Positions 5,502 through 12,598 of a stretch of 27,833 nt of DNA are shown here, piece by piece (the first letter of the stretch is position 1; each line of letters begins with the position of its first letter). The notes below the pieces were generated by a model. That model ran no database searches. It had not been told where the DNA came from and saw nothing but the letters and a program-made list of their open reading frames with translations. The position numbers and the translations under genes are program-made. This stretch comes from a virus. Location of the stretch: positions 1 through 27,833 of IMG/VR virus record IMGVR_UViG_3300035698_009352; one strand, written 5' to 3'.

Positions 5502-5531
5502 TCGTCATAGAGTTTTTCTTCTATCTATGAT
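5502..5531 (+). promoter_or_regulatory. Candidate sigma70-like promoter of the rightward cluster
   Basis: TCGTCA (5502-5507), 18 bases, then TATGAT (5526-5531, 5 of 6 to TATAAT). The ATG at 5543 lies 11 bases after the -10 box, so the transcript would have almost no leader. A second, weaker pair TTGATT (5449-5454), 17 bases, TATTCT (5472-5477) lies upstream in the same AT-rich stretch and would provide a longer leader. Confidence 0.4.
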
Positions 5532-5542
5532 ACACTCTAGAC

Positions 5543-5986
5543 ATGAACCGCTCCCTCCTCTTTCTCTATACTTCAATCCTAGCCCTTTTCTTACTTGGTG
5601 GCACACCTACATCCCCTGATGGTCCTTTAACTCCTATTGTCCAAGAGAAATTGAACCAGACGATGGAATCAAACAGGTCTGACCTCACTTCTTCTTGGAT
5701 CATCTATTTCGAAACTATGTATGGGTGGCGTTGTTCTGTTCAGATCAAGGTAGTGGACAGACATTATGACGAGCTCGGTGTCTTTGGACACGAGCAAGCT
5801 AAATTGACTTGTGAGATGAGATACCTCAAGGATACGACCAAGTGGTTGCCTCTCGAGCCTGTATCTTGGGATTTATTTTCATTCTGGAGTTTCATTGCCC
5901 CAGAGCATAGATTGAATATGGGTAACTGGGTGCTGGTCTATAGAAGGATGGAGTTCGTCCCTCAAGTCCAAGGAGAGTCGCTATGA
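5543..5986 (+). CDS. 147-aa protein with N-terminal signal/membrane segment
   Basis: The protein begins MNRSLLFLYTSILALFLLGG, a short positive n-region and a hydrophobic core typical of a signal peptide or anchor, followed by a Pro/Thr-rich stretch. The remainder (about 30-147) is a soluble domain with two cysteines (about 64 and 95) that could form a disulfide outside the cytoplasm. No Shine-Dalgarno precedes the ATG, unlike almost all neighbours; a near-leaderless start from the TATGAT at 5526 is possible. It overlaps the next ATG (ATGA). Exported phage proteins can act in lysis or superinfection exclusion, but nothing here identifies which. Confidence 0.7.
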   Translation: MNRSLLFLYTSILALFLLGGTPTSPDGPLTPIVQEKLNQTMESNRSDLTSSWIIYFETMYGWRCSVQIKVVDRHYDELGVFGHEQAKLTCEMRYLKDTTKWLPLEPVSWDLFSFWSFIAPEHRLNMGNWVLVYRRMEFVPQVQGESL

Positions 5987-6108
5987 AGTATGTAAAGCCT
6001 GTCGTGAAGCAAACTATCGATTCAGAGCTCAACCGAACTCAGCTACGTGTCATTAAGCACCTCGACCAGCTGACGGATCATGGGCGACTACGAAAACCCG
6101 AAAATTAG
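5983..6108 (+). CDS. 41-aa basic hypothetical protein
   Basis: ATG at 5983-5985 overlaps the upstream TGA as ATGA and follows AAGGAGAGTCGCT. It runs 41 codons to TAG at 6106-6108 and starts MKYVKPVVKQTIDSELNRT. It is basic and probably helical. The good ribosome-binding site and the overlap favour a real gene. Function unknown. Confidence 0.55.
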   Translation: MKYVKPVVKQTIDSELNRTQLRVIKHLDQLTDHGRLRKPEN

Positions 6109-6313
6109 CACAGTGGACCCGGAATCCTATAACCCTGACGAAGAGTCAGTCGCAAAGTCCTTGACGGTCATGTCCTTAAAGGATCTACTCGAAAAAGCCA
6201 AGGCAAGACACAAGAGGGCAAGGAATGGGACAAATAGACATAAGACTGCAGTTTCTAGATACCGCAATGCCAGAAGACCTAGACGACCTCGAGCTCCTCG
6301 AGAAGCTTCGTAG
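6080..6313 (+). CDS. 77-aa protein with strongly basic C-terminus, overlapping both neighbours
   Basis: ATG at 6080 lies inside the 3' end of the 41-aa gene, without a clear ribosome-binding site, and the frame runs to 6313, 89 bases into the next gene. The N-terminal 45 residues look like an acidic disordered region plus a helix. The C-terminus is Arg/Lys/Pro-rich (RYRNARRPRRPRAPREAS), which may be an out-of-frame reading of the acidic next gene. It could be a DNA-binding tail or a partly spurious frame. Confidence 0.5.
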   Translation: MGDYENPKISTVDPESYNPDEESVAKSLTVMSLKDLLEKAKARHKRARNGTNRHKTAVSRYRNARRPRRPRAPREAS

Positions 6314-6476
6314 ACGACTCGCTGCGTCATGGGTCCAACCCTATACATACTTCAAGAACACAGAACCAGACGGTTGTGAGAAGGTATCCAAGACTTTAGA
6401 CAAGTTTGTAGTCATGGACCTGGAAGAATTAACAGAATTGATTACAATATTAGAGAAGAGGTTGAATCGTGGCTGA
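6225..6476 (+). CDS. 83-aa acidic helical hypothetical protein
   Basis: ATG at 6225 follows GAGGGCAAGGA. An ATG at 6267 (MPEDLDDLELLEKLRRR) is another in-frame start but lacks a ribosome-binding site. The protein is acidic and helical, with leucine-rich stretches at about 18-32 and 64-80 that could form a coiled coil. It overlaps the next gene by 8 bases. Small acidic helical proteins are common in phages before the structural genes; no specific role can be assigned. Confidence 0.7.
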   Translation: MGQIDIRLQFLDTAMPEDLDDLELLEKLRRRLAASWVQPYTYFKNTEPDGCEKVSKTLDKFVVMDLEELTELITILEKRLNRG

Positions 6477-7344
6477 AGAAGAAACCAAGTTCCTTTCTCC
6501 ACTCATCGCTCGTTCCCTGAAGCGAGGACGTAGAAAAGAAGAAGAACATCAGCGCTCTACAGAAGAAGAGCGTGGAGAAACCAAGACTGCCGTCAGATCC
6601 GTGACTCTGAGCGGTATCGGTATCACTGATGAGGGGACTGAGATCGATCGGAACTACTTCGTAGCCCTCAAGGGTTACGTAACTCCCCAGAATGATAGGA
6701 TGCTTAGCAAAGCTGACGCCAAGAAGATTCAGAAATACATGATCGGACTTTCTACCGGTGCTGCGGCTGTCATGCCTATGACTTGTGTCGGTCCTATGTG
6801 CCCTATGTCCAGTAAGTGTGTCTTCATCACTGGGCAGATTGATGGTGGCCCTCCACTCACATACCCCTGTCCTATCGAGATCGCTATGATCGCTCACAAG
6901 AAACAACTCTATATTGAAGAGTTTGAAGTGTCCCTCGAGTCTGTAGTAGAGCTCAGTCTCATTGATGAGCTAGTTCGCCTGGAAATCGAGGAGATTCGCC
7001 TTACCGCGCAGCTATCCAAGGAAAGAGACTCCGCACTGGTTACCGAGGAAGTCATAGGTTCAGAAAATGAGGATCCGATCTACCAACGCCGGGTGAGCCC
7101 AATTATCGAAGCTCTGGAGCGTAGGTCCAATAAACGGGCTAAGCTTTTGAAGATGATGGTAGGGGATCGGGAGTCCAAGTGGAAAAAGCTGGTTGGACTC
7201 AATAAACGGGACGAGAACGATGCTGCTAACAGTATGGCTGATATGTCTACATTTGCTAACTCAATCATTGAAGCACTGAAAGCAGGTGCTACTGTAGAAG
7301 ATATGGAGGCTTTGGTCGCGTCTACGGTGGCCAAGAAAATATAG
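6469..7344 (+). CDS. 291-aa cysteine-cluster protein near the packaging genes
   Basis: It starts at GTG 6469-6471, 8 bases inside the previous gene, with GAAGAGG upstream. Residues 1-40 are charged and disordered. Residues about 100-136 carry Cys106, Cys111, Cys117 and Cys134 in the pattern CVGPMCPMSSKC...YPCPIE, a probable zinc or iron-sulfur site. A helical region (140-180, YIEEFEVSLESVVELSLID) and a long helical C-terminus (200-291) follow. I have a general recollection of this 'C..CP...C...G..CPIE' pattern in uncharacterised phage proteins near terminase genes. A small-terminase or DNA-binding role is a possible inference, not shown. The stop abuts the TTG of the next gene. Confidence 0.85.
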   Translation: MAEEETKFLSPLIARSLKRGRRKEEEHQRSTEEERGETKTAVRSVTLSGIGITDEGTEIDRNYFVALKGYVTPQNDRMLSKADAKKIQKYMIGLSTGAAAVMPMTCVGPMCPMSSKCVFITGQIDGGPPLTYPCPIEIAMIAHKKQLYIEEFEVSLESVVELSLIDELVRLEIEEIRLTAQLSKERDSALVTEEVIGSENEDPIYQRRVSPIIEALERRSNKRAKLLKMMVGDRESKWKKLVGLNKRDENDAANSMADMSTFANSIIEALKAGATVEDMEALVASTVAKKI

Positions 7345-9666
7345 TTGGATCTTAGTAATGTACTATTCCTCGATATTGAAGCGGCTGGGCTATCGCCCGG
7401 TGGCAACCAAGTCCTTTCATATTACCACTCCAAGGGGCAACAGAATCTAGCTGCCCTCAAGACCAACGAACGGTTCATAGCTCCCCAAATAGGTCAGAGT
7501 ATCACTGGGTTCTCCAAAGAGAGAGTTCTACCACAGCTAGCAGGTAAGAATCTCGAGTCTGAAGCTAAGGGTATCAGAAATCTGATAGATACCTTTAAAC
7601 AGAACAAGGGCGGTACGTTAGCTGGCTGGAACCTTGGAGAAGCAAAGAAGTTCGGCTCGAGTGCAGGCTTCGACCTCTCATTCCTCTATGATAGGGCCGC
7701 AGTAGGCTATGGTGCTGGGGCTGGAGCAGAATTCAAGGAAGCTGTAGGCGGGATGAAGCTGTGGGACGTTGCTAAGTCCTACAAGGATCTAGCTGCAGGT
7801 GCATTCAAGGGTCAAGGTGTCATAGACGAAATAGAGATGTTGCGAGGAGCAGCTACTGGTTCTCATGCTGCAGGATATTCGAAGTTTGCTGGACAGTATC
7901 GAGGTTACGCTGTTGGTGGTGGAGAAAAGGTCGCAGGCTGGGGCCTCGGTATGCTTCACGACTTCTGGGGCAGAGAGCTCGAGGGTAAAGGTGCCCTAGA
8001 GAAGGGCTGGCTAGAAAAACAGAATCAACTGATCAAACAGCATGGTGGTGCTCATGGTGCCGGCGTAGACATCGAGGTCATGACCAAGAACATGGCTGAG
8101 ATGTTCGGTAGTCACCAGTCTACAATGGAACAGATCGTAGAAGAGGATTCTGCTGGGTTTAGGCGACGACTCTACAAAGCACACGATATGTTCGGTAGAA
8201 TGAATCCCAAGACCGCTGCTGCAACTACTACTATGACACCCGAGCTCCTCGAGGGGATGGGGATCTCTGTCAGTGGCGCTGAAAAGGCTGCTGCAGAGAA
8301 GGTTTACTTTGGTAACGCTGGAGCTTTTGCTCCTGAGGTAGAGAAAGGAGCGACGAGACGAGGCCTGGGTAAGGGTGCTTCAGCACTGAAGAGTGTGTTC
8401 CGTGGTTATGGTGGAGCTATCGCAGCTGGTGGAGCAGCACTGGTCCTAGGGGCAAACCTCTTCTCTGGTTTCGATGATGACTTCAATACTATCGAAGGTC
8501 TCCCTCACGGTGGTCTAGGTCAAGGGCTAAGGATGAGTCTCACTGACTTCGGTTCTGGTTGGAGAGGATTGACTCAAGGTAACTCTCTACCTATGTCTCT
8601 CATGGGACAGAAGATTGATCCTGAGATCCTGGCCTTTAGAACAGGCACCTGGGCTGATAAGAGTGAACGACGAGACCTAGAGTCTCAGTTAAAGCGCAAT
8701 GAGAAGGCAGCACAGGGGGAGCTTGCTTCGTTTAGTCCTACTGACTTCTTCCAGCAGAATCTTGCGACTATCGAGGGAATCAACCAGAACAACCAAGATC
8801 TCACTGCTGTAAACATCGACAACTTCTCTGTCAACGTGGATGATGCTGACACTCTTGTTTTAAAACGTCGCGGTTTGCAAAACATGTTCAAGAAGGACAT
8901 CCAAGTCCGTCTTGCCGGTATCGATGCTCCTGAGACCGCAGGCCATAGTAATGACCCACTCGACATGGTTCGTATCTGGCAGGCACAGCCAGGTGGTGAA
9001 GAAGCTGCACAGATGCTCAAGAACCTCATGCAGCACAAGAGGATGGGGCTTGTTGTATCGACTGGAAGAAAGACCTACGGTCGTTATCTAGGTGCTCTCT
9101 ATGATGAAGAAGGAAAGAACGTCAACCTCGAGCTCTTGCGTGCTGGTGCAGTAACAAACTTGCCTTTCGGTAAAAAGAAGTGGGACGTCATAGACAGGCA
9201 AGCTTCTGCTCAAGCAGAAGAAGCAGCCTTTACTGACAGACGAGGCCTGTGGCAGTATAAACGCTACAAGGCTATGAAACAGGTCAATGAATCTGTCGGT
9301 CGTCCTCTTACTCACAACTTGATGACTCGTATCGACAAAATGGGACGTAACCTTTCTCTAGGAGCTTATGGTTCATGGCTAGCAGAGATGGGAGACGAGC
9401 GTGGGGAGCTTCGTGGTGGAGAGATCTCCAAGGCTAGTAAGATGGGCCGTGTTCTTGCCAAGACACACGGTAACCCTAGTAGCTGGGGTAAGAAGAATCC
9501 GAACGTGAGCAGAGATGATGGTAAGCCAAGAAGACGAAAAATGGAGATGGCGAAGAAGCAGAAATTAGCACAAGCAATGATGTTCAATTCCGCGAATGGT
9601 GGTTCTGGTAGTCCTCGAGGAGGCCAGAGACATACTGGATTCGCAGGTTCAAGGATTATGGGGTAG
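7345..9666 (+). CDS. DEDDh exonuclease - hydrophobic linker - SNase-like nuclease fusion
   Basis: The start is TTG 7345, directly after the previous stop; the exonuclease motif begins nine residues later, which supports it. Residues 1-250 contain DEDDh 3'-5' exonuclease motifs: D10-I-E12, FDLSFL with D110, and H237-GAGV-D242 (Hx4D). Residues about 350-376 are a Gly/Ala-rich hydrophobic segment, followed by NTIEGLPHGGLGQ and TDFGSGW. Residues about 496-640 match a staphylococcal-nuclease-like domain: VRLAGIDAPE (R522, D527, E530), YGRYLGAL (R580), NLELLRAGAV and RRGLW at the end. The C-terminus is basic and disordered. All catalytic residues appear intact. It is encoded with structural genes, so it may be a virion component; targets (host DNA, competing DNA, or phage DNA ends) are unknown. 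Confidence 0.9.
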   Translation: MDLSNVLFLDIEAAGLSPGGNQVLSYYHSKGQQNLAALKTNERFIAPQIGQSITGFSKERVLPQLAGKNLESEAKGIRNLIDTFKQNKGGTLAGWNLGEAKKFGSSAGFDLSFLYDRAAVGYGAGAGAEFKEAVGGMKLWDVAKSYKDLAAGAFKGQGVIDEIEMLRGAATGSHAAGYSKFAGQYRGYAVGGGEKVAGWGLGMLHDFWGRELEGKGALEKGWLEKQNQLIKQHGGAHGAGVDIEVMTKNMAEMFGSHQSTMEQIVEEDSAGFRRRLYKAHDMFGRMNPKTAAATTTMTPELLEGMGISVSGAEKAAAEKVYFGNAGAFAPEVEKGATRRGLGKGASALKSVFRGYGGAIAAGGAALVLGANLFSGFDDDFNTIEGLPHGGLGQGLRMSLTDFGSGWRGLTQGNSLPMSLMGQKIDPEILAFRTGTWADKSERRDLESQLKRNEKAAQGELASFSPTDFFQQNLATIEGINQNNQDLTAVNIDNFSVNVDDADTLVLKRRGLQNMFKKDIQVRLAGIDAPETAGHSNDPLDMVRIWQAQPGGEEAAQMLKNLMQHKRMGLVVSTGRKTYGRYLGALYDEEGKNVNLELLRAGAVTNLPFGKKKWDVIDRQASAQAEEAAFTDRRGLWQYKRYKAMKQVNESVGRPLTHNLMTRIDKMGRNLSLGAYGSWLAEMGDERGELRGGEISKASKMGRVLAKTHGNPSSWGKKNPNVSRDDGKPRRRKMEMAKKQKLAQAMMFNSANGGSGSPRGGQRHTGFAGSRIMG

Positions 9667-9675
9667 AATAGAGTT

Positions 9676-10635
9676 ATGCTTAGTTGGTCACTACTCAAGA
9701 CAGCAGGTAAAGGTCTTCTAGGTCCAGGTAAGACCATTAGTGAGATTGGTGGTCGTACTCGTTGGGGTATGAAGGGTGGCGGCATTGGTGCTATGGCCCA
9801 CTGGGGGGCTACCAATCTCATGGTCCGTCCTGCACTTGGTGGTGTAGCTGGTGCAGCGTATGGTTCTACTCAAGAGAATAGAGCAGAGGGTATTTTAGGT
9901 TATGCTGCTGCTGGCGCTGCTGTCGGCCTAGGTATAGCCCCTGCAAGTAGAGCGATCACTGGTGCTGCTAAAAGTATGATGGTCAAACGAGGAATGCAAC
10001 AGACTGGTGGATTTGGTGCTGGTCAGCTACGTGCTTTCGAACACTCCTACACTGGCGGCTGGCTACCACAGACAGCTATTACCGGTGGTCCTCCTGCCGT
10101 AAGAGGATCTCTCAAGCTTAGAGAGAGAATCCTTTTAGGTCGAGGTGGAGTGAAGAGTTTAAACCAATCCAAGAATATGTATGGCCTTACTCCTTACGTT
10201 AATAAGAGTGGCAATAGTATGTCTAGTATGTGGCAAATAGGCAAAACTAACGAGACTGGGACTTTGGTAGAGGGTTTTGATAGGTATGCATTTGCTCATG
10301 CAGACAAAAACATATTAGAGCGTGCTGCTGGTGGAATAGCCCATACGGCCGGTTCGCTAGGTACTAATGTTATGGAGACTGGTGGCCTAGTAGGAATGGC
10401 TGCACGAGGAACTCTAGGCATGATGGCCAAGCATCCTACAGCAACAATGGTTGGTGCTGGTGGAGCTTTTGCGACACATGGATTGCTCTGGGGTGACCAA
10501 GGTCACCAGTCGATGGGTGGAGGAAGAACAGGTGATTCGTATTATAAAGATTACGCTGCACTACACAAACGTAGGTATGAGCAGTCAGGGTTAGACAATC
10601 TAGTGCAAGGCCTCCACCAGGGTCGTCATGGGTAA
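9676..10635 (+). CDS. 319-aa Gly/Ala-rich glycine-zipper-like protein
   Basis: ATG at 9676 has only a weak ribosome-binding site. The protein is rich in Gly and Ala. Residues about 53-100 contain GGVAGAAYGSTQENR, then a hydrophobic ILGYAAAGAAVGLG stretch, resembling the segment of the 12286-12591 protein. A second hydrophobic Gly-rich part lies near 235-275 (GMAARGTLGMMAKH, MVGAGGAFATHG). Such glycine-zipper segments pack helices in membranes or pores. A role as an internal virion or membrane-inserting ejection protein is inferred. The C-terminus GLHQGRHG overlaps the ATG of the HNH gene and resembles the end of that gene (see findings). Confidence 0.85.
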   Translation: MLSWSLLKTAGKGLLGPGKTISEIGGRTRWGMKGGGIGAMAHWGATNLMVRPALGGVAGAAYGSTQENRAEGILGYAAAGAAVGLGIAPASRAITGAAKSMMVKRGMQQTGGFGAGQLRAFEHSYTGGWLPQTAITGGPPAVRGSLKLRERILLGRGGVKSLNQSKNMYGLTPYVNKSGNSMSSMWQIGKTNETGTLVEGFDRYAFAHADKNILERAAGGIAHTAGSLGTNVMETGGLVGMAARGTLGMMAKHPTATMVGAGGAFATHGLLWGDQGHQSMGGGRTGDSYYKDYAALHKRRYEQSGLDNLVQGLHQGRHG

Positions 10636-11404
10636 GTCTTTGACAAAGGAAAATGCTGTTTTACTCGCTTCTCTATGGTATGAAAGAGGATTGTCGAGAG
10701 ATAAGGCATGTGAAATCGTCAAGATTCCGAGGGGTTCCGCAACCTATCTTCTTCAAAAATTTGGTCTTCACCAGCGGAAGACGATCCGACATTCATATTC
10801 AGAAAAACAGATGGAGTCGGTTGTTCGACACTATGAAGAAGGAATGACTAGAAAAGAAGCATGTCAAAAAGTAGGACTTAGCGAAGGCTGTTTTGATGCT
10901 GTTAAAAGAAAGTATAATCTAAAATGTCGTCCGGCTGGTTTTCAGCCAGGGAATAATGTCGGTAGACAATTTAAACTCAAACCTAGAACCTCGCGTGACT
11001 GTTTATATTGTGGACAAGAAATGCTTCTCGCTCCATATGAAGTGAAAAACAATAAACGGTTCTGTTCTTTTAGTTGTCGAAGTCTCTATTTTGCTAAGAG
11101 AGGTAAAGATCATCCGATGTGGAAAGGTGGAATCTCTGACAAATGGTCTAAACTCCATAACAGCAAAGAGTACCAAGATTGGAGATTGACTGTATACCAA
11201 AGAGATAGGTTCTCTTGTTTTCTCTGCAAACAGCCGCAGTCTAGGAAGAATAGATTACATGCCCACCATAAATACCCTAAGAAGGATTATCCTGAATTGA
11301 TTTTAGATATAAAGAATGGATTAACTCTATGTAAGGATTGCCATGTATTTGGGCATTCGAAGAACGCACTACAAATCCATCAATCTAGACACGGTGGTAG
11401 ATAA
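10628..11404 (+). CDS. HNH homing endonuclease with two N-terminal helix-turn-helix motifs
   Basis: Residues 3-47 and 56-98 are two similar helix-turn-helix units (RGLSRDKACEIVKIP and EGMTRKEACQKVGLS). C125/C128 and C146/C150 form a zinc finger. Residues about 184-245 form the HNH nuclease: W185RLTVYQRD, C197/C200, H211-A-H213-H214 with the catalytic His, N230, then C235/C238/H239. This is the architecture of free-standing phage homing endonucleases, which nick or cut a cognate site and copy themselves into it. Codons and base composition are more AT-rich than its neighbours. It overlaps the upstream stop by 8 bases and its stop overlaps the next ATG (TAATG), so it is wedged exactly between two structural genes. 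Confidence 0.93.
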   Translation: MGKSLTKENAVLLASLWYERGLSRDKACEIVKIPRGSATYLLQKFGLHQRKTIRHSYSEKQMESVVRHYEEGMTRKEACQKVGLSEGCFDAVKRKYNLKCRPAGFQPGNNVGRQFKLKPRTSRDCLYCGQEMLLAPYEVKNNKRFCSFSCRSLYFAKRGKDHPMWKGGISDKWSKLHNSKEYQDWRLTVYQRDRFSCFLCKQPQSRKNRLHAHHKYPKKDYPELILDIKNGLTLCKDCHVFGHSKNALQIHQSRHGGR

Positions 11405-12231
11405 TGGCTGAAACACCAGGTATGCGACAGCAGGTGATGACCCACGTAGAGAGCAACCCTCTCTATCAGAAGGGCCAGGGCATTTGGGAAGGTCTTCCTC
11501 CTGGAACTAAAGCTCGAGCAGGACAGTTTGGGCGTATCGGTAAACAGGCATTTCTTGGCGCGTTTGGAATGGAGTTTGGACAAAAGGGTACTTCCTTTGG
11601 AGGTGGCTTCTATAGTGGAAATGTAGCTCTTGCCGAAGGACTTGAAAATGCTGGCGTAAAAAGTATGCACGGGCAAAGAGCAGCACGCGCAAACTTCATG
11701 GGGGCGAGTAACAGAGTCGGCACGGGTTCTTGGCGATTCCTGGGATTGTCTGGAGAGACTGGCCGTGCTGCAGCTTACGAGGGTTTGAAGAAGGGTGGAG
11801 CATCATCCTATCAGGCATTTAGGGGAGCATCCAAAGGATTGCTCCATACAGCACTGCCTGCTGCATTTACTGGCTATGCAATGTACGAAGGATTTCAGCA
11901 CGGTGGTGTTTTTGGTGCTGCCAAGGCTGGTGTCAAATCTGCTGCTGAGTGGACTGCCTTTGAATTAGTTCTACAGACTCTAGGGCCATATGCGCTTCCT
12001 CTTGAAGCTGCTGCTCTTGGAGCTCTAGCTGGGTATGGGATGTACAAGGCTCTGGACTACGGGGCTCAGAAGACTCGACAAAAGAGAGGTCTGGAGTTCG
12101 GTGGAGCTAAGGTCCAGGATCCGTTTGGAAATATCGCCACTATGAGACAGCGATCTCTGATGGAAATGCAGAGAAGTCATGGTGCTATCAGGGGAGCTCT
12201 GGGAACGGAGGCTCAGTACCAACATATGTAA
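11404..12231 (+). CDS. 275-aa Gly/Ala-rich glycine-zipper-like protein
   Basis: ATG at 11404 overlaps the previous TAA (TAATG). It is Gly/Ala/aromatic-rich. Hydrophobic segments occur at about 150-168 and 195-223 (ALPLEAAALGALAGYGMYK). A conserved-looking C-terminal tail follows (DPFGNIATMRQRSLMEMQRS near 239-258, then ALGTEAQYQ). I believe tails of this kind occur in uncharacterised virion-module proteins of other phages, but I cannot check that here. It is probably an internal virion or membrane-active protein, by analogy with its neighbours. No enzyme motif seen. Confidence 0.85.
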   Translation: MAETPGMRQQVMTHVESNPLYQKGQGIWEGLPPGTKARAGQFGRIGKQAFLGAFGMEFGQKGTSFGGGFYSGNVALAEGLENAGVKSMHGQRAARANFMGASNRVGTGSWRFLGLSGETGRAAAYEGLKKGGASSYQAFRGASKGLLHTALPAAFTGYAMYEGFQHGGVFGAAKAGVKSAAEWTAFELVLQTLGPYALPLEAAALGALAGYGMYKALDYGAQKTRQKRGLEFGGAKVQDPFGNIATMRQRSLMEMQRSHGAIRGALGTEAQYQHM

Positions 12232-12238
12232 CGTTATA

Positions 12239-12266
12239 TTGACAGTTTTTGTTACAGGAGTATCAT
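12239..12266 (+). promoter_or_regulatory. Candidate internal sigma70-like promoter
   Basis: TTGACA (12239-12244, perfect -35), 16 bases, then TATCAT (12261-12266, 5 of 6). An 8-bp palindrome TAACGTTA (12229-12236) and the inverted repeat TGTAAC (12227-12232) / GTTACA (12251-12256) overlap it and could be operator sites. The predicted transcription start falls very near the ribosome-binding site of the 12286 gene, so the first gene may be poorly translated from it, but terL would be served. Confidence 0.5.
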
Positions 12267-12285
12267 TGAAAAGGAGGACTTTACG

Positions 12286-12591
12286 ATGCTAGGAACGGCC
12301 AAAGCTGCTTGGGGTCTCGGGATGGCTAACCCCGTTACTCGCAAGGTAATGTACGGTGCCGGCATTGGTGGAGCGTATGGAGCTCTCTCAGGTCGAGAGT
12401 CAATTGCTGGCGGTGCGATGAAGGGTGGTATGCTAGGGGCTGGACATGCTGCTTGGAAATTCGGAGGGGGTTTCAAGGGTCTGAATAATGCGCGTAAAGC
12501 TGGTATCTTAGGTTTTCGTGGGAAGAACTCAGCGAGATATATCGGACGCAATATCACCAAGACGCTGGGTAAAATCGAAGGCCTAATCTAG
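12286..12591 (+). CDS. 101-aa glycine-zipper-like protein
   Basis: ATG at 12286 follows AAAAGGAGGACTTTACG, the strongest ribosome-binding site of this block. The protein has GAGIGGAYGALSGRESIAGG and then GGMLGAGHAAWKFGGG (about residues 25-65), the same AYG..xxR..I.GG..GxxxG layout as residues 56-90 of the 9676-10635 protein. The ends are basic. It is likely a paralogous domain that inserts in a membrane or packs in the virion. It is directly before terL. Confidence 0.8.
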   Translation: MLGTAKAAWGLGMANPVTRKVMYGAGIGGAYGALSGRESIAGGAMKGGMLGAGHAAWKFGGGFKGLNNARKAGILGFRGKNSARYIGRNITKTLGKIEGLI

Positions 12592-12598
12592 GTGCTCT

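Larger units (their letters stand above)
4766..5542. other. Divergent control region without a credible gene
   Basis: About 780 bases separate the leftward operon from the rightward cluster. Next to the leftward genes lie a 15-bp dyad and GTAC-centred repeats. In the middle is mixed sequence with small hairpins. The last 160 bases before 5543 are AT-rich with sigma70-like hexamers. Two plus-strand open frames here (5027-5230 and 5133-5348) have no ribosome-binding site and odd composition (Cys, Tyr, Met runs). The region is probably the main early/late promoter region and could also hold a replication origin. Confidence 0.6.
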
